A stretch of DNA of 60,831 nucleotides, taken from positions 1 through 60,831 of the forward strand of contig SYLY01000001.1 of NCBI GenBank assembly GCA_005808475.1. The letters run 5' to 3'. The notes under the pieces are model-generated. The model did not search any database. It was not told the DNA's origin and worked only from the letters and a program-made list of their open reading frames with translations. Position numbers and translations under genes: made by a program. The DNA comes from Acidobacteriota bacterium. Its GTDB lineage: Bacteria > Acidobacteriota > Terriglobia > Bryobacterales > Bryobacteraceae. Each line of letters starts with the position of its first letter. Positions within the stretch are counted from its first letter, which is position 1. Below, in pieces: positions 8,584 through 17,002 of this stretch.

Positions 8584-9139
8584 CGCGGCGTTCGCTCTCG
8601 CCCTGGTTTCCTGGTCCGCTTGCGGACGCAAGGGCGAACCGTTGCGGATCTACAACACGGTTCCCGAGTTCACACTGACCGGCGAATCTGGCGCCGATGT
8701 GCGCAGCGCGGATGCGCTGGCGGGCAAGGTGTGGGTGGCCAACTTCATCTACACTACCTGCCCGGGGCCGTGCCCGCGCACCACGCGCCAAATGGCGCTG
8801 CTGCAGACCAAGTTCGAGCAAAGGGCCGATGTCCGTCTGGTCTCGTTCACCGTGGACCCGGAGAACGACACGCCATCCACGCTGGCCGCCTACGCGCAGA
8901 GGTACGGCGCCAAACCCGGCCGCTGGATGTTCTTCACCGGATCGAAGCAGCTTCTCGACAAACTGTCGCGCGAGGTGTTCCTGCTGCATTCGGTGGACGG
9001 CAAGGGCAGCGACCATTCGACGCGCTTCGTCCTGGTGGATCGCAAAGGCCAGATTCGCAAATATTACGACAGCGTGGAAGCGTCGTCGATGGATGAATTG
9101 GCGTCCGACGCGGCGACGCTGCTGGCGGAGACGTCGTGA
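8555..9139 (+). CDS. SCO1/SenC-type copper chaperone lipoprotein
   Basis: A thioredoxin-fold protein that delivers copper to the CuA site of cytochrome c oxidase. The 194 residues include a signal peptide with a lipobox-like end (SAC, Cys23), the copper ligands in TTCPGPCP (Cys69 and Cys73, CxxxC), and the third ligand His154 in SDHSTRF. The start lies inside the end of ctaB and the stop overlaps the next gene by 4 bases (GTGA), indicating coupled translation across the operon. Confidence 0.92.
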   Translation: MASCLSTARSAAFALALVSWSACGRKGEPLRIYNTVPEFTLTGESGADVRSADALAGKVWVANFIYTTCPGPCPRTTRQMALLQTKFEQRADVRLVSFTVDPENDTPSTLAAYAQRYGAKPGRWMFFTGSKQLLDKLSREVFLLHSVDGKGSDHSTRFVLVDRKGQIRKYYDSVEASSMDELASDAATLLAETS

Positions 9140-9558
9140 TCGGGATCCGCGATCTGCCCGCGGTCAATGCCACGCTCAACGCGGCGTCGGCGTGTCTGCT
9201 GGTGGCGGGATACGCGTTCATCCGCCAGGGACGCCGCGCGGCGCACAAAAAAGCGATGCTTGCCGCTTGCGCGATGTCGGTGCTGTTCCTGTGCTGCTAT
9301 CTGATCTACCACTTCAACGTGGGGTCGGTGAGGTTTCAAGGGCAAGGCGCGATTCGCACGGTCTATTTCACGGTGCTGCTCACCCATACGATCCTGGCCG
9401 CCACCGTGCCGTTCCTGGCGATCGTGGTGGTGAAGCGGGCGTTCGGCGGCGAATTCGGCCGGCACAAGAAGCTGGCGCGATGGGCGTTGCCGGTTTGGCT
9501 CTATGTGAGCGTCACGGGCGTGATCGTCTATTGGATGCTCTACCGGCTCCGATTCTGA
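9136..9558 (+). CDS. DUF420 membrane protein (oxidase assembly neighbour)
   Basis: A 140-residue protein with four hydrophobic segments, starting at a GTG (9136) that overlaps the SCO stop. Family features are NATLNAASACLLVAGY, HKKAMLAAC, YLIYHFNVG and the terminal VTGVIVYWMLYRL. DUF420 (CtaM-like) proteins are usually encoded with cytochrome oxidase assembly genes, and this is the last gene of such an operon. No oxidase structural subunit is present in the window. The stop is 3 bases from the convergent Cas6 gene. Confidence 0.85.
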   Translation: MIGIRDLPAVNATLNAASACLLVAGYAFIRQGRRAAHKKAMLAACAMSVLFLCCYLIYHFNVGSVRFQGQGAIRTVYFTVLLTHTILAATVPFLAIVVVKRAFGGEFGRHKKLARWALPVWLYVSVTGVIVYWMLYRLRF

Positions 9559-9561
9559 CTC

Positions 9562-10503
9562 TCAGCCTGGCGGCATCAGTTCGAAGCAGCCCTTGCCCCA
9601 CACCGTCTGGCGGCCCACGCCGGTCCACTCGCCCGCGCGAAGAAACCCGAGGAAAGGGCCGAGTTCGCCCTCGTATTCCACCTCGCCGGCGAATCCGCCC
9701 AAAGGATGCCGCTGGTGTGTCCGCGAGCTCCAGCGCCGCTCGACTTGTTCCCGCAGCCGGCACTCCACGATGCGCGTGCGATCGGCCTCGGCCGCCAAGC
9801 TTGTAAAGTCGATCTCGAGCGGCCCACCCTGATAGAAAGCCCTCAGATTCGAGACCCGGTCCCGCAAGCGGCGAAACAGGACGCCGAACTCCGGCCGCGA
9901 CACGGGTTGGCCGCCGGACTTCAGCTCGGTCGGAGTCGTGAAGCGGAGGCGCACACTCCCGCACGGTTCGCCGGCAGCCGCCAAGTCGAGGCGCAGACCT
10001 TGAATGCTCTCCCGATGGAAGCGATTGCCGTCGAAGACCGCCGCACCGCCCGGAAGCCCGGTAACACCAACCAGTTCCGCCCGCCCGCGCCCCGGTCCGA
10101 GGCCCGATCGCGCCACTTCCCGGAAGGTCATCACGAAATACGGCAGCGTGTTCGCCGGCTCGTCGAACAGAACCAGATCGAACCAGAACTCCTCTCCCGG
10201 TTCCACCCGCCGTCCATCCAGATGCACCGCGCGGAACGCGAACGGCCGGGGCCAGTCCGCCACGCCGCTGGGGCCCAGCGTGTCCACCCACTCCTGGCGC
10301 GGCTCGAACACGCGGGCGTAGGGGCAACTCGACGCGCCGGCGCAGGACTGGGCGTCCGAGCAATCCGGCATGCAGGCCATCCGCTGGAAGATCGTGCCGA
10401 ACGCGCCGCGCAGAATGTTGCCGGCCTTTCCGGGCGGAAAGACGACGTGCTCGAGGGCGCGGAAGCGGAAACGGTAGGGCCACACGGCGAAATCCCGCGA
10501 CAA
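9562..10503 (-). CDS. cas6: Stand-alone Cas6-family RAMP protein
   Basis: A 313-residue member of the CRISPR pre-crRNA-processing Cas6 family (PF10040 type). The N-terminal ferredoxin-like fold has a GNILRGAFG motif followed by a cysteine cluster (CMPDC...CAGASSCPYARVFEP) that family members share and that may bind a metal. The C-terminus keeps the glycine-rich GEWTGVGRQTVWGKG loop and the preceding LGGFAGEVEYEGEL. The start is a TTG at 10503 with GAGGA six bases upstream. It lies 10 bases after an amidohydrolase gene, with no other cas gene or array in the window. No obvious catalytic histidine is apparent, so endonuclease activity is uncertain. Confidence 0.8.
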   Translation of the reverse strand: MSRDFAVWPYRFRFRALEHVVFPPGKAGNILRGAFGTIFQRMACMPDCSDAQSCAGASSCPYARVFEPRQEWVDTLGPSGVADWPRPFAFRAVHLDGRRVEPGEEFWFDLVLFDEPANTLPYFVMTFREVARSGLGPGRGRAELVGVTGLPGGAAVFDGNRFHRESIQGLRLDLAAAGEPCGSVRLRFTTPTELKSGGQPVSRPEFGVLFRRLRDRVSNLRAFYQGGPLEIDFTSLAAEADRTRIVECRLREQVERRWSSRTHQRHPLGGFAGEVEYEGELGPFLGFLRAGEWTGVGRQTVWGKGCFELMPPG

Positions 10504-10513
10504 CGCAAATCCT

Positions 10514-11323
10514 CTACTTCGAAAAGAACACTTTTTCGGCGGTACGGCGGAGCAGCCAGTCGCGATCGTCCGCCGAGAGGAACGGCATGCGGTCGCGAAC
10601 CAGTTCCACCGACGCCGCGTAGCTGTGTCCGTTGACCACCTGGAACGGCGAATCGGAGGCCCACATCAGGCGGCGAGGTCCGAAGTCCTCCACCAAGCGC
10701 CGGATCATCGGAATCAGATCCGTGTAGGGCGGCTGTTTCTTGCCAAGCGCGTAAAAGGCGCTGATCTTGACGTAGGTGTTCCGATGACGCGCCAACGCGG
10801 ACAGCGCTCGGATATCGGCGTCGCGAACGGGAGCGGACGCGCCGATGCGCGCCATGTGATCGATCACCACCGTGGTATCGGGATGCTTCTCGCACATGCG
10901 GTCGACGGCGGGAAGCGCGTCCGGATTGAGCAACGGACACATCGCCTGGCCCAGCTTGGGGCCAAGCGTCCACATCCGCTCGTAGCCGGGCGAATCGAGC
11001 CAATTCGACGGATTGCCGCGCGGTCCGATCCGGAAGCCGCGCACACCCTGCTTCGCGAAATCCTCCATCGCTTTCTCGATATCGCTCCGTTCGTGCTCCA
11101 CCACTGCCACCGCCGAGAACACGCCCGGATGCTCGCGCACCGCGCCCAGCATGTACGAGTTATCGAAGCGGTACGAACTGATCTGGATCAGCACGATCCG
11201 CGACACGCCCAACGGCCGGCACTGCGCGAACAGATCGGCAGGCGTGAACCGCCCCGGCGACTTCGTTCCGGAGCTTTCGTCGTAGACGTGAACGTGGGCG
11301 TCGATGTAGCCGGGCGGCTGCAT
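10514..11323 (-). CDS. Amidohydrolase-2 family TIM-barrel hydrolase
   Basis: A 269-residue cytoplasmic protein without a signal peptide, of the amidohydrolase-2 (lactonase/decarboxylase) family. Motifs: YIDAHVHVYD (HxH), GFRIGPRGN, a barrel strand VVIDHMAR, and the late metal ligand in WASDSPF. Close relatives hydrolyse sugar lactones or decarboxylate aromatic acids, and the sequence alone does not decide. It starts 1 base after the stop of the DinB-like gene and is followed 10 bases later by the Cas6 gene. Confidence 0.85.
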   Translation of the reverse strand: MQPPGYIDAHVHVYDESSGTKSPGRFTPADLFAQCRPLGVSRIVLIQISSYRFDNSYMLGAVREHPGVFSAVAVVEHERSDIEKAMEDFAKQGVRGFRIGPRGNPSNWLDSPGYERMWTLGPKLGQAMCPLLNPDALPAVDRMCEKHPDTTVVIDHMARIGASAPVRDADIRALSALARHRNTYVKISAFYALGKKQPPYTDLIPMIRRLVEDFGPRRLMWASDSPFQVVNGHSYAASVELVRDRMPFLSADDRDWLLRRTAEKVFFSK

Positions 11324-11324
11324 C

Positions 11325-11870
11325 CTAAGCTCCGCTGGGTTCGAACTTCCAGGTGGGCGGCACGATGCCTTTCACTCGCAGGTAGCAGACAGCCTGGCCG
11401 CGATGATGCGCGGTGTGCATATACGCGCGCATGAACAGATCGGTGCCGCTGTGCGGCTTGAGGCGCGGGCTGAACTTGTAGTCCTGTTTCAGCAGTTGCT
11501 TCTCGTTCAGCTTGTTCAGCACGTCGGTGATCCAGTCGAAGCTGGCGGTCAGGAATTGCCGCACCGACTCCTTGTCGTTCGACTTGGGCGGCTCCGGCGC
11601 CTTGCCGATTCCAATCACCGTCACATACGCGTTGTTGGCGCGGGCGATGTGAACGAACTGCTCGCCAAAGCCGCGCTGGGCCGGGTCGGGCTTGGAGTCG
11701 AACCCATCGGCCGGCATCGCTTCCATCATCTTCATCGTGTATTCCTTGGTGTCGGCCCAGTGATGGAGGAACGTGTCGCGCCAGGCGCGGGCGAAGGTAT
11801 CGGACCAGTCGGCGGCGGCAGCGGGCGCGGCGGCGGCGGCCAAGGCAGTCAGGGCTTGTCGGCGTTTCAT
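11325..11870 (-). CDS. Exported DinB-family protein
   Basis: A 181-residue four-helix-bundle protein of the DinB/YfiT family, with a signal peptide (MKRRQALTALAAAAAPAAAA) that could be read by Tat or Sec. Candidate metal ligands are the histidine in FVHIARANN and those in HTAHHRGQ, matching the usual three-His pattern. DinB-like proteins include thiol-dependent metal enzymes; the substrate here is unknown. It sits between the sulfatase (39 bases upstream) and the amidohydrolase (1 base downstream). Confidence 0.85.
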   Translation of the reverse strand: MKRRQALTALAAAAAPAAAADWSDTFARAWRDTFLHHWADTKEYTMKMMEAMPADGFDSKPDPAQRGFGEQFVHIARANNAYVTVIGIGKAPEPPKSNDKESVRQFLTASFDWITDVLNKLNEKQLLKQDYKFSPRLKPHSGTDLFMRAYMHTAHHRGQAVCYLRVKGIVPPTWKFEPSGA

Positions 11871-11909
11871 GGAAAACCATGATACCGAACGGCGCGGCGC
11901 CGCGGCGAG

Positions 11910-13262
11910 CTACGGTGTCGGTTTGCCCAGACGTTCGCGGTCGAAGATATGATCCAGCCAGAGCGGCTTCGCCATCCGGCCGCTCCAGTCCCGCCACGCG
12001 GCGCCGAGCCGCTGGGCGTCCAATGGCCGGCTCGCGGCGAGGTTGGTATTCTCGCCCGGGTCTTTGTCCAGATCGTAGAGTTCGCCGGGCGCGTTCTCGC
12101 CTTCGCGGACCCACTTGAGCGGACCTTCGCGGACCGCCGCGCCGTAGCCTCCGAAGGTGCGCCAGAAAAGCCGGCCGTGCGGCGGCGATGCCGTGTGCCC
12201 TTGCAGGTGCGGGAGCAAGTTGACGCCATCGATCTCGCGGTTGGACGAGGCGGCCCCGGCGGCGGCAAGCGATGTCGAGAAAATATCGAGCGCGATCGCC
12301 GGATGATCGAACGTCTTGCCCGATGGCAGCGCCCCCGGCCATCGAACCACGAACGGCACGCGGATGCCGCCCTCGTAGAGCGTCCGCTTGCCGGCCCGCA
12401 ACGGCAGATTCGACGAGGCGTTGTCCTTGGGACCGCCGTTATCGCTGAGAAAGAACACCAGCGTGTCCCGCTCGATGCCGGTGTCGCGAAGGGTGTCGAG
12501 CACGCGCCCCACCGCGTCGTCCATGGCCGACACCATCGCGGCGTAGGAGCGGCGGTCGGGATCGGCGATGCCCGGGTAGCGGCGCAGGTACGGCTGCGGC
12601 GCCTGCAATGGCGAATGCGGCGCGTTGAACGCGAAATAGAGGAAAAACGGATGGTGCGCGTGACGGCGCACGTATTTGTCCGCCTCGCGTCCCAAGGCGG
12701 TGGTCAGGTACTCCTTCTCCGGAACGACCGCGCCGTCGCGCTCGATCGGGTAGAAATGCTGGTCCTTGTCGCCGGGGACGCCAGGATGGAAGTAGTCGTG
12801 CCCGCCACCGAGGAAGCCGTACATCTCCTGAAAGCCGCGGCGCTTGGGATGGAACCGCGGGTGCGCGCCGAGATGCCACTTGCCGACGAATCCGGTGGCG
12901 TAGCCGGCCTTCTGGAGTTCGGCCGGAAGCATCGTCTCGGAGACGGGCAAACCGGTCTCCGGATCGTCCGGGCGCACCACCATGTTGTTCTCGTGGCCGA
13001 AGCGGTGCTGATAGCGGCCGGTGAGCATTCCGGCGCGGCTGGGGCTGCAGAACGGATGCGAGACGTAGCCGTTGGTGAATCGGACGCCGGAACCGGCCAG
13101 CCGGTCGAGATGCGGCGTGCGAATGCCGGAGCTGCCCTGGAACCCGAGGTCCGCGAAGCCGAGATCGTCGGCGACGATGAGCACGATGTTCGGCCGCCGG
13201 GGCTGTTGGGCGGGCAGCGCGGCGGCGGCGGCAAGCGAGAGGAAGTCCCTTCGGTTCGTCAT
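11910..13262 (-). CDS. Exported sulfatase, formylglycine type
   Basis: A 450-residue arylsulfatase-family hydrolase of sulfate esters. An RR-containing signal (MTNRRDFLSLAAAAALPAQ) suggests Tat export. The metal-binding start NIVLIVADDLG is followed by the active-site C-S-P-S-R (Cys72), which must be converted to formylglycine by a sulfatase-modifying enzyme not found in this window. Further motifs are GKWHLG, HPFFLYFAFNAPH and FLSDNGG. It starts 11 bases after the stop of the SelA-like gene. The likely substrate is a sulfated polysaccharide or glycan, by family only. Confidence 0.93.
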   Translation of the reverse strand: MTNRRDFLSLAAAAALPAQQPRRPNIVLIVADDLGFADLGFQGSSGIRTPHLDRLAGSGVRFTNGYVSHPFCSPSRAGMLTGRYQHRFGHENNMVVRPDDPETGLPVSETMLPAELQKAGYATGFVGKWHLGAHPRFHPKRRGFQEMYGFLGGGHDYFHPGVPGDKDQHFYPIERDGAVVPEKEYLTTALGREADKYVRRHAHHPFFLYFAFNAPHSPLQAPQPYLRRYPGIADPDRRSYAAMVSAMDDAVGRVLDTLRDTGIERDTLVFFLSDNGGPKDNASSNLPLRAGKRTLYEGGIRVPFVVRWPGALPSGKTFDHPAIALDIFSTSLAAAGAASSNREIDGVNLLPHLQGHTASPPHGRLFWRTFGGYGAAVREGPLKWVREGENAPGELYDLDKDPGENTNLAASRPLDAQRLGAAWRDWSGRMAKPLWLDHIFDRERLGKPTP

Positions 13263-13273
13263 GGGTGGCTCCT

Positions 13274-14932
13274 TTAGTTCGCCAGGGGCGGACCGCCCGG
13301 CACCATGATCGCGCCGGGGCGTCCGCGGCCGTAATCGTGGCGGCGGGCGGTGAACCTGGCGTTGAGGTACTCGCCCAGGAAGAGCGGACCGGAGAACGAA
13401 TCTCCCGAAAACGAGCCCGCGAACGTGAACACGATCGCGTCGCCCGCCTTCTGATCGGAACTACGCAGTTTGACGCTGCCGCCCTCGATCGCGCCGAAAA
13501 CGTCCTGCACCGAAAAGTCGCCCTTGTGGACGCCTCGCAAAAGGTTGCCGTCCTGCTCGAGCGTCAGAGTGTGGCGGCTCTTGCCGCTGAAAAACTCGAT
13601 GTCGACGTCCCAGCGTCCGGTCAAGTTCGCGGCCGGAGCGGCGGGCGCGGGCTTGGGATCGCGCTTCTGGGAGAGCACGGCGAAGAGGCGGTCCGCCACC
13701 ACGCGGTCGTCGCCGGGCCGCATCATCCAGGCGGTAATGCCGATCGAGGTCTCGGGCGACTCGGGCGCCTGCCGGCCTCGGAATCCGCCGTCGGCTCCCA
13801 GGGCGATGCGCGGCTTGGAGCGGGCCACGATCTCCGCCACTTCCTCTCCGGTCACGTGGAGCCGCGACGGGTCCCACGAAATCGTCAGCGAAGGGCTCTT
13901 GTTCGACAATCCCTCCGGCTCGCGAATCGCGGTCTTGACGCCGTCCACGCGCGACACGCTCCTGGCGATCGTATCGAGGTAAGACAGCCACTTCTTCCAT
14001 TCGGCGTCGTGGTCGCGCTTGACCCATGCCTCCACCGCGGCCAGCATACCGAGGGTTTCCTCGCGCCCGACCTTGTTGTCGCGGCCCGGTCCATGGTGCG
14101 GCGAACTCGCCTGCCACGCCGACATCAAGATGTCCTTGCGGCCCAGGAGCAAGCCGGCGCATTGCGGTCCGCAAATCGCCTTGCCGCCGCTGTAGGCCAC
14201 CACCGTGGCGCCGCGCTGGAGATGCACGTTGGGGATCGTGAGCACTTCCGCGGCGGCATCCACCAGGATGGGGATGCCCCACGGCTTAGCCATGCGCGCG
14301 ACGTTCTCGAGCGAGAGCGGACCGGAGTTCATCGCGCCGCCCGCCGACAGGTAGATCATCGCCGTGCGCGAACTCAGCGCGCGATCGAGCTCCTCCGCCG
14401 TGTCGACGGTGATCATCTTGACGCCGATGTTGCGGATCGCATGGTCGTAGGCGCTACGCGACCATCGCGGCGAGACGACCTCGGTTTTGTCGAACCCGGC
14501 GAGATCGGGAATGCGCAACAGCTTCTCCGGATTGCCTCCGGTCACGCAGGCGGCGGCCACATGCTTGAGTCCGGCGGCGCAACCCGACGACACCATGCCC
14601 CATTCCGCGCCGGTCAGTTCGGCAAGGCGCCTTCCCACCGCGGCGGCGAGCTCGTCCAATTGCACGAAGTGTTGGGACGCGGCGTCCATCGCGGCGCGAA
14701 CCTCGGGCAGTTCGATGGATGCGCCGATGATGGTGAACGTGCCGCGGCAGTTGATCACCGGCTCCACGCCGATCGACTCGTAGATCTGCTTGCCCGGCCG
14801 CAATGGGCCTGTTGTCGCGGCCATGGCGGACGCGCCTCCCATCAGCGCGGGCAGCGCCAAGGCATTGCCCACCTGGAACAGATCCCGGCGAGTGGCGCCG
14901 TACTTTCGGGTCGCTTTCGATTTGCTCGGCAT
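13274..14932 (-). CDS. Exported SelA-like PLP enzyme with C-terminal barrel domain
   Basis: A 552-residue fold-type I PLP enzyme resembling L-seryl-tRNA(Sec) selenium transferase-like and D-glucosaminate-6-phosphate ammonia-lyase-like proteins. PLP-site residues are visible: Asp225 in PILVDAAAEV and the Schiff-base lysine Lys251 in YSGGKAICGPQ. Two features are odd: an RR motif plus hydrophobic segment (ATRRDLFQVGNALALPAL) suggests Tat export of a folded holoenzyme; and residues from about 435 form an extra beta-rich domain (NLTGRWDVDIEF...HTLTLEQDGN), lipocalin-like in appearance. It heads the sulfatase/DinB/amidohydrolase stretch. True selenocysteine synthesis is unlikely for an exported protein. 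Confidence 0.8.
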   Translation of the reverse strand: MPSKSKATRKYGATRRDLFQVGNALALPALMGGASAMAATTGPLRPGKQIYESIGVEPVINCRGTFTIIGASIELPEVRAAMDAASQHFVQLDELAAAVGRRLAELTGAEWGMVSSGCAAGLKHVAAACVTGGNPEKLLRIPDLAGFDKTEVVSPRWSRSAYDHAIRNIGVKMITVDTAEELDRALSSRTAMIYLSAGGAMNSGPLSLENVARMAKPWGIPILVDAAAEVLTIPNVHLQRGATVVAYSGGKAICGPQCAGLLLGRKDILMSAWQASSPHHGPGRDNKVGREETLGMLAAVEAWVKRDHDAEWKKWLSYLDTIARSVSRVDGVKTAIREPEGLSNKSPSLTISWDPSRLHVTGEEVAEIVARSKPRIALGADGGFRGRQAPESPETSIGITAWMMRPGDDRVVADRLFAVLSQKRDPKPAPAAPAANLTGRWDVDIEFFSGKSRHTLTLEQDGNLLRGVHKGDFSVQDVFGAIEGGSVKLRSSDQKAGDAIVFTFAGSFSGDSFSGPLFLGEYLNARFTARRHDYGRGRPGAIMVPGGPPLAN

Positions 14933-14965
14933 GCCACTCAGTCTATCGCCGCGGAGGCGATGCCG

Positions 14966-17002
14966 TCAGAGCGGAACCAGCCCCGAGCGGATCAGAAGCG
15001 GCTGGATGCCAGGGTCGCGGCCGGCGAACTGGCGGTAGAGCGAAGCGGGATCCTCGCTGTCGCCTTTCTCGAGAATCGTGCGGCGGAACCGCATTCCCGT
15101 CTCCAGGTTGAAAATGCCATGGGCGAGAAACAGGTCGAAGGCGTCGGCGTCGAGCACCTCCGCCCACTTGTAGGAATAGTAGCCGGCCGCATATGCGATG
15201 GGGCTGGCGAACAGATGCGAGAACGCGAGGATCGTCGCGTAATCTTCCTGAAGTGGAGCGGGCGAGTAGGAGGAGTAAAGCCGCCGGCAATAGTCGACCG
15301 GGTTCCCGTCGCGATCCGGATCGTAGCGCCGGTGCAGGGCCATGTCGATGGCGCCGAACGCCAACTGCCGCATCTGGAAGTTGCCCGCCCGGAACGTCCG
15401 CGCGCGGCGGAGCTTTTCGAACAGGGTGGCCGGCAGAGGCTCGCCCGTCTCATGGTGGCCGGAAATCAGGTCGAGCGATTCCCGCTCCCAACACCAGTTC
15501 TCCATGATCTGCGAGGGCAGTTCGACGAAATCCCAGGCTACGGCGGTGCCGGACAGACATCGCACCGGAACGCGGCCGAGGCAATGGTGCAGCAGGTGGC
15601 CGAACTCGTGGAAGACCGTCTCCACGTCGCGGTGGGTCAACAGGGCGGGCTTTCCTCCCGAGGGGGGCGTGAGGTTGCCGCACATCAATCCGACGTGGGG
15701 GCGCGATCCACCCGCATCGGGATCGCCGGTGACGAACGCGTCCATCCATGCGCCGGGGCGCTTGTTCTCGCGGGGAAACCAGTCCGCGTAGAAGGCGCCG
15801 AGAAGGCCGCCGCCCGAGTCGTGGATCTCGTAGAAGCGGACCTCGGGATCCCAGACCGGCGCTCCCTTGCGCTCCTCGACGCGGATGCCGAACAGGCGGC
15901 CGGCGATGTCGAACATGCCCGCCTTCACCCGCTCCAGCGGGAAGTAGGGACGCAGCATCTCCTCGTCGAAATCATAGAGCGACTTGCGAAGCTTCTCGGC
16001 GTAGTAGGCGATGTCCCAAGATTCCATGGGGCGCGACGCCGCGCCCTCGAGCCTGTCGCGGAACTCCTGCAGTTCCCGGTTCTCGCGATGGAAGAACGGT
16101 TCGGTCCCGGCTCGAAGGTCCTCGAGGAACCGTTCGGCGCGGTCGCCCGAGGCGGCCATGCGGTCGGCGGTCACGAAGTCGGCGAAGTCGCGATAGCCAA
16201 GCAAAGCCGCCTTGGCCCGCCGTAGTTCGAGGATGCGCGCCAGGTGGGGCCGGTTGTCGTGGGGCGGGCCCGAGGCTCGCGAATGGAACGAGCGATAGAA
16301 CCGCTCGCGCACCGAGGCGTCGTCGAGATAGGTCGTCACGGCGAGGTAGCTGGGCGCCTGGAGGGTGAAGCGCCATCCGGGAACGCCCTTCGTCTGCGCG
16401 CTTTCGCGGGCCATGACGATGGCCGTGGGAGGCAGGCCGGAGAGGGCGTCCTCGTTTTCGACGACGTACTCGAACGCATTGGTCGAATCGAGAACGTTGT
16501 CGCTGAAGGCGGTGGTGGTTTTCGATAACTCGATATCGATTTTCTCGAGTTCGGCCTTCTTGTCCGGCGGCAGATCGGCTCCATGGCGGCGGAAATCGGC
16601 GATGGTTTTGCTCAGGTAACGCGCCCGCGGCCCGGCAAGCGCGGCGGCATCCGCGGTTTCCGAGTATTCGCGCAGCGCCCGAAACAGGCCCGCGTGCAGC
16701 ACCAGCCGCGAGTGGAACGAGCTGACCACGGGCTCGATCGAGGCGTGCGCCAGGCGGATCTCCGGGGTGGAGCAAGCCTCCTTCAAATGGCGGACCACCG
16801 ACATCGCCTCGTCCAGTTCACGCGTCAGGGCGTCCAGCGCGCCGGCCGTGTTCTCGTAAGTGCGGGGCTCGTCGAGCGCCGCGATCGATTCCAGGCGGAG
16901 TTCGCAGAGCGACACCAGTTCGCGGGTCGCGGGTTCGACGTGTTCGGCGCGGATGCGGTCGAAGGGAATGGGAAATGAGAGTTCTGACAGCGGATTGATC
17001 AT
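14966..17002 (-). CDS. prlC: M3-family oligopeptidase (oligopeptidase A type)
   Basis: A 678-residue cytoplasmic zinc peptidase that degrades short peptides. The zinc site is HEFGH (465-469), with the third ligand in the following WDFVELPSQIMENW segment (about Glu494). The helical N-terminal half and the C-terminal AYYSYKWAEVLDADAF are typical of the M3 family. The ATG at 17002 (MINPLSELSF) is chosen over a much longer in-frame extension, which is only a shadow of proC. It overlaps the proC stop by 4 bases (ATGA). Confidence 0.92.
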   Translation of the reverse strand: MINPLSELSFPIPFDRIRAEHVEPATRELVSLCELRLESIAALDEPRTYENTAGALDALTRELDEAMSVVRHLKEACSTPEIRLAHASIEPVVSSFHSRLVLHAGLFRALREYSETADAAALAGPRARYLSKTIADFRRHGADLPPDKKAELEKIDIELSKTTTAFSDNVLDSTNAFEYVVENEDALSGLPPTAIVMARESAQTKGVPGWRFTLQAPSYLAVTTYLDDASVRERFYRSFHSRASGPPHDNRPHLARILELRRAKAALLGYRDFADFVTADRMAASGDRAERFLEDLRAGTEPFFHRENRELQEFRDRLEGAASRPMESWDIAYYAEKLRKSLYDFDEEMLRPYFPLERVKAGMFDIAGRLFGIRVEERKGAPVWDPEVRFYEIHDSGGGLLGAFYADWFPRENKRPGAWMDAFVTGDPDAGGSRPHVGLMCGNLTPPSGGKPALLTHRDVETVFHEFGHLLHHCLGRVPVRCLSGTAVAWDFVELPSQIMENWCWERESLDLISGHHETGEPLPATLFEKLRRARTFRAGNFQMRQLAFGAIDMALHRRYDPDRDGNPVDYCRRLYSSYSPAPLQEDYATILAFSHLFASPIAYAAGYYSYKWAEVLDADAFDLFLAHGIFNLETGMRFRRTILEKGDSEDPASLYRQFAGRDPGIQPLLIRSGLVPL

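Noticed and set aside
13265..16225. 986-codon plus-strand frame opposite the SelA-like and M3 genes
   Set aside because: High GC at third positions opens long antisense frames. The composition is arginine/histidine-rich with no domain, and the minus strand carries two clear enzymes.
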